64,000 bases of DNA from JASGTU01 sp963821815 (GCA_963821815.1 CAWGFG010000006.1:3286001-3350000); one strand, 5' to 3'. Shown: positions 43,908 through 53,364, counted from the stretch's first letter. The notes: a model not told the origin generated them from the letters alone. Translations and numbers: made by a program.

Positions 43908-44270
43908 ATGGCTAAGAAACTGACTGTAAAGATTTCTGATGAGCTGGGCGATTCGCTGGTAGAGTACCAGGAGCGGTTGCCGGAAATCCTGGCTAGGGGA
44001 CTTGCCGCCGTGCAAATGGCGCAACAACCAGCCTATCAGGAATCCTCCGCTCTGCTGGACATTATGGCGCAACAGCCGGACCCGAAAGTAATGCTTAACC
44101 TCGCACCGTCGCCTACGCTGAAAGAGCGCGTCAACCAATTGCTGCAACTGAGCAAAGACGGCGAAATCTCGCGCGAAGAAGCTGTCGAGCTGGAACGATA
44201 TCTCACCGTGGAACACCTTGTGCGACTGGCAAAAGGCCACGCCTACCATAAGATCGGCGCCGCGACATGA
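43908..44270 (+). CDS. Unassigned 120-residue helical protein paired with an HNH gene
   Basis: KKLTVKISDELGDSLVEYQERLPEILARGLAAVQMA and SPTLKERVNQLLQLSKDGEISREEAVELERYLTVEHLVRLAKGHAY. This type of protein commonly precedes HNH nuclease genes in Chloroflexota and cyanobacteria. No enzyme motif. GGAGGG is 6 bp before the ATG. The end overlaps the next start by 4 bp (ATGA), so the two are translationally coupled. The likely partner is now a pseudogene. An antitoxin-like role is possible but not shown. Confidence 0.75.
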   Translation: MAKKLTVKISDELGDSLVEYQERLPEILARGLAAVQMAQQPAYQESSALLDIMAQQPDPKVMLNLAPSPTLKERVNQLLQLSKDGEISREEAVELERYLTVEHLVRLAKGHAYHKIGAAT

Positions 44271-44675
44271 CCGAGAGCGCTGACGCCGAGCGTCAGTTTG
44301 TCTTTGACCGAGCTCATGGTCGCTGCGAATATTGCCTCTATCCGGAGCGTGCTGCGATGCTTCCCTTCCTCGTCGGCCGCATCATCTCGGAAAAACACGG
44401 CGGCTCGTCTGAAGTGGAGAACGCTGCCTTTACATGCCCGTTCTGCCATCGGGCCAAAGGGGCGGACCTGGCATCCATCGATCCCGAAACGGATCAGCTG
44501 ACATCGTTATTCAACCCGCGCACGCAGACGTGGAGCGAACATTTTCCGTTTGGACGGAGCCGAAATCATCCCGTTGACCCCCTTCGGTCGCGTCACAGTC
44601 AATCTGCTCGGACTCAACAGTCAGGACCGCATACAAGAGCGGGAAATGCTTATCGCATTGGGCATGTACCCGTAA
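44267..44675 (+). pseudogene. HNH endonuclease, frameshifted and missing the catalytic His
   Basis: The start follows the HNH family: AERQFVFDRAHGRCEYCLYPERAAMLPF, then VENAAFTCPFCHRAKGADLASIDPETDQLTSLFNPRTQTWSEHF, with the CxxC...CxxC zinc knuckle. Where the family has an EHI motif with the catalytic His, this protein has GRI. After WSEHF one extra T in 44542-44545 breaks the frame; with it removed the product continues RLDGAEIIPLTPFGRVTVNLLGLN and ends at 44675 near the normal size. In the unchanged frame a nonsense tail runs to 44815. Both lesions point to a decayed gene. Confidence 0.8.
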
Positions 44676-44926
44676 AGCAGTCGCTGCCCCCTTCTAAGCG
44701 TTGGTCGCCATCCACAGCATACCCTCCTCCCAGATCCGCCTTCCGCATGACGTTCATCCGCCGCAGTAGTCCGAAATCTCATCCTACGGCGCCCGCGCTA
44801 AGTGCAGTTCGCTAGCAAGGCGTAGCTTCATTATCTAGCTGAAACATTTTTGTCTGCGGCTGCTACCTGTGTCAGTATGGTAGTCGGCGTGATTCTCCGC
44901 GCCTTATCAAGGATGGAAACTATCAT

Positions 44927-46375
44927 ATGGTACGATCACGCCAAGCCCGCCTCATTGAAGGGCCAATCGGCCCGACTCTTGTTCGCCTGACAATTCCCAT
45001 GCTGATCGGCATCTTCAGCATGATCGCGTTTAACCTGGTCGACACGTTCTATCTGGGTCGACTCGGCGCAGATGAACTTGCCGCCATCAGCTTTACATTT
45101 CCCGTCGTTATGATCATAGGCAGCGTATCGATGGGTTTGGGCATAGGCGCCGCAGCGCTCGTCTCGCGCGCCATCGGTATTGGCGACGATCGGCAAGTAC
45201 GTCGTCTAACAACGGATAGCCTGATCTTGGCACTGCTGATTGTGGGCGCGTTTATCGTTGTCGGCATGCTGACGATTGAGCCAGTTTTTCGCCTTCTTGG
45301 CGCCGACGATACGACCTTGCCGCTCGTCTACCAGTATATGGTGATCTGGTATCCGGGCATGATCGCCGTCGTGATTCCCATGGTGGGCAACAATGCCATT
45401 CGGGCGACCGGCGACACGAAGACGCCCAGTCTCATCATGTTGTCGGCAGTGGCTATCAACATGATCATGGACCCGCTGCTGATATTTGGCATCGGGCCGT
45501 TTCCTGCTCTGGGCATTCAAGGAGCTGCCATCTCTACCGTCTTTGCACGTGCCACGACGCTGGTGATCGCACTCTGGGTGCTCTACTTCCGCGAGCATAT
45601 GATTACGCTGAAACCTCCACCCATTCATGAGGCGCTCAGTTCGTGGGGACGCCTGATCTATATTGGCGTACCTGCTGCAGCCACCAACATGGTGATGCCG
45701 CTGGGGCTGGGCATCATCACTGCCATGGTTGCGGGCTATGGTCAGGAAGCCGTCGCCGGTCTGGGCGTCGCCACACGAGTAGAGCCATTTATGCTAGCCA
45801 TCATCGGCGCACTTGGTTCAGTGTTGGGTCCGTTCACAGGGCAAAATTGGGGTGGAGGTCGTCTGGACCGCGTGAAGGAAGCAGTGCGTCTCAGCCAAGG
45901 CTTCTCCATGTTGTGGGGAGTTTTCGCCTGTGTGTTGCTGTTTGTCGTAGCCAGACCGTTGGCTTCGGTTTTCAGTGACGTACCGGCGGTGACCGACGTG
46001 ACAGTTCTGTTCTTGCGGATTGTACCTGTCAGCTATGGCCTGTTCGGTGTGCTAATGCTCAGCAATACTGTACTGAACACGCTGAATCGGCCCTTGCATG
46101 CAGGAGCGCTCATGGTCCTGCGCATGTTCATGATTTACGTTCCACTTGCCTATATTGGATCCTACTTCATTGGGATTAGCGGCATATTCTTGGCGGCGAC
46201 AGCGGCGAACGTTGTCGCCGGCATTGCCGCATTTCTTTGGCTGCGGCGAGTGCTCGCCAACGTTGGTGAATATGCGCCGCATCAAGAAAAACAACGTAGG
46301 GCAAACGATGAGCGTCCGCGAACCTTACAGGAGCTCGACGAAAACTCTATCGCAACGGCTGCCTCGTCCGACTGA
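44927..46375 (+). CDS. MATE-family efflux transporter
   Basis: 482 residues, twelve hydrophobic helices in two similar halves. IEGPIGPTLVRLTIPMLIGIFSMIAFNLVDTFYLGRLGADELAAISFTFP and the second-half VGVPAAATNMVMPLGLGIITAMVAGYG, VEPFMLAIIGALGSVLGPFTGQNWGGGR are typical. It exports cationic drugs or metabolites in exchange for Na+ or H+. The polar C-terminal tail of about 40 residues is not conserved. It is single. Confidence 0.95.
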   Translation: MVRSRQARLIEGPIGPTLVRLTIPMLIGIFSMIAFNLVDTFYLGRLGADELAAISFTFPVVMIIGSVSMGLGIGAAALVSRAIGIGDDRQVRRLTTDSLILALLIVGAFIVVGMLTIEPVFRLLGADDTTLPLVYQYMVIWYPGMIAVVIPMVGNNAIRATGDTKTPSLIMLSAVAINMIMDPLLIFGIGPFPALGIQGAAISTVFARATTLVIALWVLYFREHMITLKPPPIHEALSSWGRLIYIGVPAAATNMVMPLGLGIITAMVAGYGQEAVAGLGVATRVEPFMLAIIGALGSVLGPFTGQNWGGGRLDRVKEAVRLSQGFSMLWGVFACVLLFVVARPLASVFSDVPAVTDVTVLFLRIVPVSYGLFGVLMLSNTVLNTLNRPLHAGALMVLRMFMIYVPLAYIGSYFIGISGIFLAATAANVVAGIAAFLWLRRVLANVGEYAPHQEKQRRANDERPRTLQELDENSIATAASSD

Positions 46376-46530
46376 CTGGTGAGACCTGATAATCACCAAC
46401 TTTGGAAATGACCTACCTTACTAACCACACGCCATACGGGTAGACCGGCCAGTCGTTTCGACATAAGGCCTGTTCTGACTGATATACATAGCGTTATTTG
46501 TAGTTGTTTCATGGTCTATGAGGACTCAGA

Positions 46531-47346
46531 ATGCGCGCCACAATCAATAAACCGGACTGGGTGGGAAAGCAGTACGCCAGCGACAGCAACCTGAATGCGC
46601 GGATTGCGCTGCATACGCGCTTCAGTACGAGCAAAGTGGAATGGACGCATTGGGTATTCGACCAGATTTGGGCGCAGTTGGAGGATGTGCAGGAGGAGTT
46701 TCTCTGCCTCTATGAGGTTGGCGCTGGACCGGCTAACCTGTGGGCCGAAAATAGACATCGACTGCCGGACTGTTGGCGTGTGACCCTAAGCGACCTGTCG
46801 CCCGGCATGGCGCTTTCTGCCAGCCGCAATCTCGCTTCAGCAGGTGTACAGGCGAATGTCCTCGTCGCCGGCGCCGAGGAGATACCTGTAGCTTCCAGCA
46901 CTTGCCAAGCCGTAATCGCCAACCACATGCTCTACCATGTTGCCAACCGCGGTAATGCGCTGGCGGAAATCCGTCGCATTCTCGTCAAAGACGGCGTCCT
47001 TGTTGCCGCGACCAACGGCGAGACCCACATGCATGAACTGCATGAGCTAATCGCCCGCTTTGATCCAGCCTACGCCATGGATGACAGTATCCCGCGCCAG
47101 TTCTCGCTGCAGAACGGCGTCGAGCAGCTTGGCGAGTTCTTCTCCGATGTTCGTGTTGCGCTAAATTCCAACGAGTTGCTAGTAACGGAAGTCGAGCCCA
47201 TCGTAGCGTACCTGCTGTCCGGCGTACACGTCGATGTGCCGAAGGAACGAGTCGAGTCGCTGCGTGCCTTTGTAAGTGACGAGATGGCGAAGGAGGGCGT
47301 CATACGCATCACGCCGGAGACTGGGTTGCTCATCGCGCGGCGATGA
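46531..47346 (+). CDS. Class I SAM-dependent methyltransferase
   Basis: 271 residues. SAM-binding loop LYEVGAGPANLWAEN near residue 61-75, acidic residue in VTLSDLSPGMALSASRN, motif GAEEIPVASSTCQAVIANHMLYHVANRGNALAEIRRILVKDGVLVAATNG, in the usual order. Its substrate is unknown; the lack of other domains fits small-molecule methylation. Converges with the HTH-TPR gene over a hairpin. Confidence 0.9.
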   Translation: MRATINKPDWVGKQYASDSNLNARIALHTRFSTSKVEWTHWVFDQIWAQLEDVQEEFLCLYEVGAGPANLWAENRHRLPDCWRVTLSDLSPGMALSASRNLASAGVQANVLVAGAEEIPVASSTCQAVIANHMLYHVANRGNALAEIRRILVKDGVLVAATNGETHMHELHELIARFDPAYAMDDSIPRQFSLQNGVEQLGEFFSDVRVALNSNELLVTEVEPIVAYLLSGVHVDVPKERVESLRAFVSDEMAKEGVIRITPETGLLIARR

Positions 47347-47347
47347 G

Positions 47348-47382
47348 TTGTGACAAGGTGACAGCGCACCGCCTTGTCACAA
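47348..47382. terminator. Bidirectional hairpin between methyltransferase and HTH-TPR genes
   Basis: TTGTGACAAGG pairs with CCTTGTCACAA over 11 bp, with GGTG/CACC inside. It overlaps the last codons of the minus-strand gene. Confidence 0.6.
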
Positions 47383-49218
47383 ACGCGCCAGCGCATCCAG
47401 GCGCTCGTCTAGCTCCGCGGGCTTGCGCGCTTGCAGCGAGACGGACTCCGCTTCGCGGCGACAGGCGTCCAACGAGGCGCGCAACTCCTGCACAAGTTCG
47501 ATGTCGGTGCTCTCCTGCACGCGCACCATAAGATGGGATGCCAGTTCCTGCGCAGCCGAGTAGCGTCGCAGGCTGAGCAGATGCTCCACACGTTGTACCA
47601 GCCGCTCAGCGTATTCGCCTAGCGCGCCGGTCTGCAACATCGTGTCGAAAAAGTCGTCATACAGAATACGGGCGTTGGCGTATTGCTCCTCGCGCAGGAG
47701 CAGGAAAAAGCCATTGGCTTCCTGTGCACGAGCCAGCAGGCGTAGATGACCGCGCTCGTAGGCGACGCGCCGCGACTGTTGTGCCAGTGCCAGCGCTTGG
47801 TTGAACTCTCCCTGCAGACAGTGTATCTCGGCTAAATCCAAGCCGGCGCCTGCTGCGTAGTAGTCGTTGCCGAGCTTCTCGAAGACGGCGCGGGCAACCC
47901 ATTGCGCATCCAGCGCACGACCGATGCTGCCGCGCGCGGCGTGCAGCTTGCCCAGGTCGTTGAGCGTCCAAGCAAGATTTAGATCATCCTCGTTGGCGCG
48001 GAAGATGGAGAGGCTCTCGTTCAGGTGCTTGGCCGCCTCGTCGAAGCGCCCCATGCGTACCAGTGCAGCGCCGAGGCCGCGCTCAATCTTGCCTTGTTCG
48101 CGAGCGCGTTTGGTTTCGCTTTCGATGCGAGGACAGTACTTCAGCGCTTCCCGGTAGTTGACCTCAGCTTCCTCCAAGTCGCCGCGGTTTTCGTAATCGT
48201 CGCCCAGCAACCGATGTCCCACGGAAAGCCGGTAGTGGTCATTGAGCGCCCTGGCTAAGTTCAAGGCGCGTCGCCGCGAATCTATGCCCTCTTCGGCGCG
48301 TCCCTGCAGGCTCTGCAGCCAGCCTAAATACGAATAGGCGTTGAATAGTTCCGTCTGGATGGCGCCCGACGTGTCCGGTGTGGTGCGGCGCAGCTTGGTC
48401 AACGTCTCCACGTTCTCGCGCAGAAGCTGCTCCGCGCGCAGGGCGTTCTCCGCTGTTTCGATGCCCAAGTAAAGGTAGACGCTAGCTTGCTTTCGACGGC
48501 AGCGCGCTGCGCCCAGCGGGTTCGAAATCGAGCTGAAGATGCTCTCCGCCTCCTGATAGTGAATGAGCGCCTCGCGCTGCCCCAGCGTGCGCAGAATGTT
48601 GCCAATTTGCACACTCATCTCAGCCGAGTACGCCTGCTCGCCAGCCTGGTCTGCGGCTTCTTTGGCCCGGTCATACCAGACGCGCGCCTCTAGGTACTTG
48701 CTCTGTTGCGCTCGCTGTCGACCCAGCGCAGCCAGGATGGGCATGCGCGTTAAGGTATGCAACTCGAAGCTGCGATCCAGCAGGCTCTCGTAGTCGATGC
48801 GGGCTTTAGCCCCGTCGTCCTCCTGCTTGTCGACGAAGTGCAGGGCGCTGGACCAGATGTGCAGCAGGTCCTCCAATTGCTTGCGAAAGAGCCCCATGCT
48901 CGACGGTTCGATATCCACAGCCAAAGTTGTTGCTAGGGAGCGGATGAGTGGATCGCCGAAGTCGATGCCGCCGCCCTCCACCTGCATGTAGCCGGCGGCT
49001 GCCAAGAGCAGGTTCGTGTCGCGTGGGGGCAGGTCCAGCGCTTCGCCAAGGGCGACGACAGTTTCACGGTCGGGTGGGCTCCGCTTTGCGGACTCCCAGC
49101 GGCTGATGTTGCTCGGCGTCTTGCCGATTTCATTGGCAAGCTGGATCTGGCTGACGCCTTGCTTGTCACGGTAATGGCGGAGCAGGGCGCCAAATCGTTG
49201 ATGGTCTATCTTTTGCAT
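47377..49218 (-). CDS. XRE-type HTH regulator with TPR repeats
   Basis: 613 residues from ATG 49218. An N-terminal helix-turn-helix of Cro/C1 type: FGALLRHYRDKQGVSQIQLANEIGKTPSNISRWESAKRSPPDRETVVALGEALDLPPRD. The rest is an all-helical array of TPR-type repeats (for example YSAEMSVQIGNILRTLGQREALIHYQEAE, HRLLGDDYENRGDLEEAEVNYREALKY, AGAGLDLAEIHCLQGEFNQALALAQ). Such proteins may bind peptides or partner proteins and control nearby promoters. The promoter region upstream (49267-49520) contains short palindromes. Confidence 0.9.
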   Translation of the reverse strand: MQKIDHQRFGALLRHYRDKQGVSQIQLANEIGKTPSNISRWESAKRSPPDRETVVALGEALDLPPRDTNLLLAAAGYMQVEGGGIDFGDPLIRSLATTLAVDIEPSSMGLFRKQLEDLLHIWSSALHFVDKQEDDGAKARIDYESLLDRSFELHTLTRMPILAALGRQRAQQSKYLEARVWYDRAKEAADQAGEQAYSAEMSVQIGNILRTLGQREALIHYQEAESIFSSISNPLGAARCRRKQASVYLYLGIETAENALRAEQLLRENVETLTKLRRTTPDTSGAIQTELFNAYSYLGWLQSLQGRAEEGIDSRRRALNLARALNDHYRLSVGHRLLGDDYENRGDLEEAEVNYREALKYCPRIESETKRAREQGKIERGLGAALVRMGRFDEAAKHLNESLSIFRANEDDLNLAWTLNDLGKLHAARGSIGRALDAQWVARAVFEKLGNDYYAAGAGLDLAEIHCLQGEFNQALALAQQSRRVAYERGHLRLLARAQEANGFFLLLREEQYANARILYDDFFDTMLQTGALGEYAERLVQRVEHLLSLRRYSAAQELASHLMVRVQESTDIELVQELRASLDACRREAESVSLQARKPAELDERLDALARL

Positions 49219-49485
49219 GGTTCGTCTTTCACTTTTGACGATGGAAAGCGAGGGCAGACTGCCCATCTGTCACATAACAATATACTATTGCCACTTTGAC
49301 AACGCAATAGGCGATTTCCAATTTGTCACAGTACGGCAAAAGGTAACAAAGATACGCGTTGCATCAAGCTTCCTTCGTTTGAGAGTGAACGGCGAGAATG
49401 TTACAGGGAAAATGCCACGTCGTCACCGATCGTAGCACGGGATATGCCAATATGGCAAACTTGACTAGAGATTTCCTATTTAGCA

Positions 49486-49514
49486 TTGACAAGCCGCACA
49501 TATTCCTGTATTCT
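49486..49514 (+). promoter_or_regulatory. Strong sigma70-type promoter
   Basis: TTGACA (49486-49491), 17-bp spacer, TATTCT (49509-49514). A palindrome TGCCA-ATA-TGGCA at 49445-49457 lies 29 bp upstream. It would drive the gene at 49761; a 66-codon leader frame (49564-49764) overlaps that start by ATGA and might be a leader peptide. The gap 49219-49760 holds no other gene. Confidence 0.65.
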
Positions 49515-49760
49515 AGACATAAGAGGAGGGTGTAACTCGAGGCGCCACGGTACGGAAAGCGTTATGCGTTCTACTTTCACAAACGTAGACCGAACAGTCT
49601 CTCAACGCCGATGCAAAAAATCCTTCAGCCTGCAATCCGTCAATGCAGGTCGTCGACACAAGCCGTACTCGCTAACCCGGACGCGAAGGACAAACGGCTT
49701 CGCAATGAGAGCATGGGCAGTGGTAGTCATACTGCCCGGGAATCGCCAGGAGGAGCGGAT

Positions 49761-50009
49761 ATGATCGTCAACGGCGAAAAGGTATGGGTTCCGATTCAAC
49801 GGCGCGATCTCATCGCTGGACTCAAGCGCATGGGCGTGACGCGTGTGCGTGGCAAGACTTTAGACGCTGCCAACAAACAAGACCTCACCCGAGTCTATTG
49901 TCGGGAACGGGCACGAGTCGTACGTGAGCGTCAGCAAAGCCAGCCTAAACCGGAGGTATCTCGAACCTACTCTCAGACATTTGCAGCCTGGTCGGTTACC
50001 GACGAATAG
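49761..50009 (+). CDS. Unassigned basic 82-residue protein
   Basis: MIVNGEKVWVPIQRRDLIAGLKRMGVTRVRGKTLDAANKQDLTRVYCRERARVVRERQQ, then a polar tail. Strongly basic with a likely helical core; a nucleic-acid-binding role is a guess. AGGAGG is 7 bp before ATG 49761, which decides the start against an upstream frame. It has its own strong promoter and terminator. Confidence 0.65.
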   Translation: MIVNGEKVWVPIQRRDLIAGLKRMGVTRVRGKTLDAANKQDLTRVYCRERARVVRERQQSQPKPEVSRTYSQTFAAWSVTDE

Positions 50010-50128
50010 TCTATACGACAAGACAGAGACATCCTGCCTATAGGCTGTCTATCCCACGGCGGAGAGAGTCGCCGATTGCCGTGACCTTTTCTACTCCATA
50101 TGAATTCTTTGCCGGTTGGCTAGCGCAG

Positions 50129-50164
50129 ACGAGGCCGCATCAATTGATGCGGCCTCGTTATTTT
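50129..50164 (+). terminator. 30-bp perfect palindrome followed by TTATTTT
   Basis: The palindrome runs from ACGAGGCCGCATC at 50129 to GATGCGGCCTCGT ending 50158, a 13-bp stem with an AATT loop, followed by a T-rich run. A clear rho-independent terminator for the plus-strand gene; the minus-strand URO-D gene ends 36 bp beyond it. Confidence 0.88.
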
Positions 50165-50199
50165 CGCTAGTAGCTCACGACGCTCCGATCCGGCAGCGT

Positions 50200-51225
50200 C
50201 TAATTAAACTTCTGCAGTGGATACTTGCCATATTTCTGCACCGCATCGGTCATGGCAAAGACGTTCTCAGGCTTCAGATATCCCGCGAGGCTGTTGCCGC
50301 TGCTTACGATGTAGCCGCCGCCATATCCAGCCATTTGGATCAGGTCGTACACTTCTCGGTCGGTCTCCTCAGGCGTACCCAGCCCAAGAATGTTCAAGTC
50401 CACATTGCCCAATAAGCAAATCTGATCGCCATAAAGCCGCTTGACCTCGGCGACATCCATGGCGCCATTCTCCAGCGGGTGAATACCGCTGATGCCGAGT
50501 TCAATGAGGTCGGGCAGGAAGGGCATAATGTTGCCGTCACTGTGCGCTACCCAGGGCAGCGTGATATTCTTGGCCACCTCGCGGAAGCGCGGAACGACGA
50601 GCTCGCTGAAGACCTTATGCGAAAAGAAGGGCTGCGTGTTGAAGGCCATATCGTCGGTGGACGCGTAGACGTCGAAGCCTAACTTGCATACCTTCTCCGC
50701 CACGACAGCCGCCCACTCACAGTAGATATCCAACAGCTCTTCCAGAAAAGGCCAGTCATCGTAGATGGCCAGGCTGAACGCCTCGATGCCCATGCTGAGC
50801 ATGACAGGCAGCACGCCAATGCGCGTGACAAACCAGGCAGAACGGTCGCCGGATCGGTCCACGAAACGTTTCGCCTCATCATAGAGGCTGTCGTCGTGCG
50901 GGTCGGGCAGCTCCAGCAGATGCAGGTCAGCTTTTGAATGGATGAGGCCGTCGCCGTAGAAGAGCCTGCCGTCGTCGCCCACGAGTTTCTCCGAATAGAC
51001 CGGCGCGCGCAGCACATACGGTAAGTTGTCGAAGCGCAGGCGGTCGGCAATCGCAGCTAGTTCCTCGTCGGTGTAGGGTGTGATCTCCAGGGATGCAGCC
51101 TGGCTCACCCCGCCCCAGCCCATGATGCGTTGGGCCAGCGCGCGGTCGATTGCCAGCTCGCAGTATGGCACGCGGTCCGGCTGTTCACAGCGCAGGGCCG
51201 TTGCCACTCGTTCTCGTGAATTCAT
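50200..51225 (-). CDS. Uroporphyrinogen decarboxylase-family protein
   Basis: 341 residues from ATG 51225, which has AAAGGAGA 7 bp upstream. MNSRERVATALRCEQPDRVPYCELAIDRALAQRIMG is a URO-D superfamily start; GFDVYASTDDMAFNTQPFFSHKVFSELVVPRFREVAKNITLPWVAHSDGNIMPFLPDLIELGISGIHPLENGAMDVAEVKRLYGDQICLLGNVD is the (beta/alpha)8 core shared with corrinoid methyltransferases. True HemE motifs (FRPW-type N-terminus) are absent, so it is probably a methyltransferase or demethylase-like relative and not HemE. It forms a pair with the next gene. Confidence 0.85.
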   Translation of the reverse strand: MNSRERVATALRCEQPDRVPYCELAIDRALAQRIMGWGGVSQAASLEITPYTDEELAAIADRLRFDNLPYVLRAPVYSEKLVGDDGRLFYGDGLIHSKADLHLLELPDPHDDSLYDEAKRFVDRSGDRSAWFVTRIGVLPVMLSMGIEAFSLAIYDDWPFLEELLDIYCEWAAVVAEKVCKLGFDVYASTDDMAFNTQPFFSHKVFSELVVPRFREVAKNITLPWVAHSDGNIMPFLPDLIELGISGIHPLENGAMDVAEVKRLYGDQICLLGNVDLNILGLGTPEETDREVYDLIQMAGYGGGYIVSSGNSLAGYLKPENVFAMTDAVQKYGKYPLQKFN

Positions 51226-51283
51226 TTCGCGCTCTCCTTTGTGCGTTTCATGTTGGCACAGGTTTTCTATTGGCTCTTGCAAG

Positions 51284-52426
51284 TCAGTCAGGATAGCGTC
51301 GGACAAAGTCCGCGTACAGGTTGTCGAGCTCCGCAGGCGAGCTAGCATCATCGATGAGCAGCGCCAGCGCATGCGGATTCAGCGTCTCGCACAGTTCCAG
51401 CACTTCTGCTACTGGGCAGATGACGAGCAGAGACTTGCCGGCATCCTGCACCTTGCGGAACATGTCGACCCACACCAGAGCGGACGGCGTACCTGCGCCC
51501 GGGGTGAACTGGATAGCCTGCAACTCGTCCACCTGGATGAGCGAATCGATGTGCTTGGCTGCACTCGGTCCGTCCAGGTGGAAGAACGCGCGCCCGGCGG
51601 TTGCCGCTTGCCGTGCGATATCGGGAAGAAAGAACTCCTGGAAATGGGCCGGGCTGATAAGCGCATTGAGGTCGCACGCCTGCAGCGAATAAGTCAGGTT
51701 GGACCAGAGGCCGAAGAAGTGATGCATGCCCGCGCCTGCGTCGAGGGTGCAGCGGTGCAATTCCTGGAACGCCTGACGCCACGCATAATAGATACCGTCC
51801 ACCGCTACCCGGATGTCGTCCTGGCGATCCAACAGATCCATGCACAAGGCTGTGGAGCCGCGCAGCGTGATGAGCGTATCGCCTGTGGAGCCGATATCCG
51901 GCGTACTGACTAGATACTCGCCAGGCGCGTCCTGTGCCGCGCGTAGTAGCGCAGCCTGCATCTGCTGCAGCCACAGGTTGTCAGGAGCTATGCGGGTCCA
52001 GTCCGGCGCATTTGACCAGTCATCATTGAGGAAATGCACAGTCCAGCTGGTATCGGCGCTTTCCTCGCGTTCGCCGCCGAGCAGCCCGCCCATGAGCACG
52101 GCTCCGAAGTCAGCGCGGATGTTGGGCAGCATATCGCCAACGCGATGGATCTGTCGCAAGTCCTGGATCTTTGCATCGAACCACAAATCAGGCTTGTTCA
52201 GCAGGTCGAGCCTGCGCGTAATGGGTCGCTGCGGATTCCCATTCACCTCTGCCATGAAAATGGGGCGGTCGGCCGATTGGCTCCACCACGCCTCGTAACG
52301 TTGTGCGATTTCTGGAAAATTGGGCAGGAAGGAAAGTGGCTGCGAAGCCGTCTGCTGTAGTGCCTGCGCCCAACCATCCAGCTCGGGAATGGGTTCAATC
52401 GGCGGGAACGACGGTGAAGGCGACAT
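51284..52426 (-). CDS. URO-D-like protein, second of the pair
   Basis: 380 residues. YEAWWSQSADRPIFMAEVNGNPQ, DLWFDAKIQDLRQIHRVGDMLPNIRADFGAVLMGGLLGG, GEYLVSTPDIGSTGDTLITLRGSTALCMDLLD and AFFHLDGPSAAKHIDSLIQVDELQAIQFTPGAG outline a TIM barrel similar to URO-D/corrinoid methyltransferase proteins, but diverged. It lies 58 bp before the other URO-D gene on the same strand, likely one operon. The ATG at 52426 has no good ribosome binding site. The pair may act together on one substrate; nature unknown. Confidence 0.75.
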   Translation of the reverse strand: MSPSPSFPPIEPIPELDGWAQALQQTASQPLSFLPNFPEIAQRYEAWWSQSADRPIFMAEVNGNPQRPITRRLDLLNKPDLWFDAKIQDLRQIHRVGDMLPNIRADFGAVLMGGLLGGEREESADTSWTVHFLNDDWSNAPDWTRIAPDNLWLQQMQAALLRAAQDAPGEYLVSTPDIGSTGDTLITLRGSTALCMDLLDRQDDIRVAVDGIYYAWRQAFQELHRCTLDAGAGMHHFFGLWSNLTYSLQACDLNALISPAHFQEFFLPDIARQAATAGRAFFHLDGPSAAKHIDSLIQVDELQAIQFTPGAGTPSALVWVDMFRKVQDAGKSLLVICPVAEVLELCETLNPHALALLIDDASSPAELDNLYADFVRRYPD

Positions 52427-52631
52427 GGTAGAGTTCCATTGTTTTCACATTTGTTGTGGATGGACTACCCGGGATACTGATTCGTGCCAATTAGCGCGGC
52501 ACAACCGCATGCGGCGTCTTGACACTTATCTACGGGAAAGGATAACCGGAGTTGGGGAGCGGGGCAAAAGACCCCCTGCAATAGATCGGCGCCATGGCGG
52601 ACGTCTATTCGCAGGAGGTTGACGACCTCGA

Positions 52632-52991
52632 TTATTTGGCCACGCAGTTCTGATAGACGATTTCGCCATTAATCTCTACCATGGCTTCATCGCCTTTGTT
52701 CCAAAAGGTGGTCGTGTCGTCGCTGTAGCGTGCGCCGGATGCAGATTCCGCCTGCGGCAAGGTTACTTCACCGTCGGGTAGCTGAACCGTGACAGTATGA
52801 TTGTTGTTGTCGAACGCGGCGGGCAATTCCGTGCCGTCCGGGCAGACGAAGGTGGCCTGGATAATATTGCTGTCGTCCATAACTGTAGGCGCTGGTGAAG
52901 CGATCGGCGCTTGAATAGGCATACAACCCAGTAGCGCGACGGTCGCGAGTACGAATGCAGCCAGTAGTGAGAAAACGCGAATGGATTTCAT
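52632..52991 (-). CDS. MliC-like lipoprotein (c-type lysozyme inhibitor fold)
   Basis: 119 residues. Lipoprotein signal ending LLGC (Cys23), then a Pro-rich linker. The mature domain follows the MliC pattern: IQATFVCPDGTELPAAFDNNNHTVTVQLPDGEVTLPQAESASGARYSDDTTTFWNKGDEAMVEINGEIVYQNC, with the SASGARY core loop and a Cys pair. In Proteobacteria such proteins block lysozyme at the surface. AGAGAGGTG lies before the ATG. Confidence 0.9.
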   Translation of the reverse strand: MKSIRVFSLLAAFVLATVALLGCMPIQAPIASPAPTVMDDSNIIQATFVCPDGTELPAAFDNNNHTVTVQLPDGEVTLPQAESASGARYSDDTTTFWNKGDEAMVEINGEIVYQNCVAK

Positions 52992-53273
52992 GTCATTTCA
53001 CCTCTCTTGGTACGCATGTCTTGTTACGCTTGCTAACTTGCTTAGTGATTGGGTGATTCTGATCCGTGTATCGAACCTGCCGCGAGTAGACGCATTTGTT
53101 AGGCAGGCTGTTCCGGTTGACTGCAGTTTGCCGGGTATTCGTCTGGCAATGGTCTGAACCTACTGATGACGCAGATCGTCTGTCGATCATCGATTGTTGG
53201 CTCGTTTTGGGTCCAATGCCCATTCGGTGAATGGGGCGCCTATAGGGAAGCCTAAATGTAGTTGACCGAAATT

Positions 53274-53308
53274 AAAGGGCGCTACACGGATTTGTGCACG
53301 CGCCCTTT
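53274..53308. terminator. Hairpin behind the holin-like gene
   Basis: AAAGGGCGC (53274-53282) pairs with GCGCCCTTT (53300-53308), 9 bp, followed on the minus strand by AATTTC. Lies 57 bp past the stop of the minus-strand gene at 53365. Confidence 0.6.
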
Positions 53309-53364
53309 GGAATAGCTCTTGTTCAGATTGTGGTGTCGAAAGCTCTGCCGGCGATGTGGGATAT

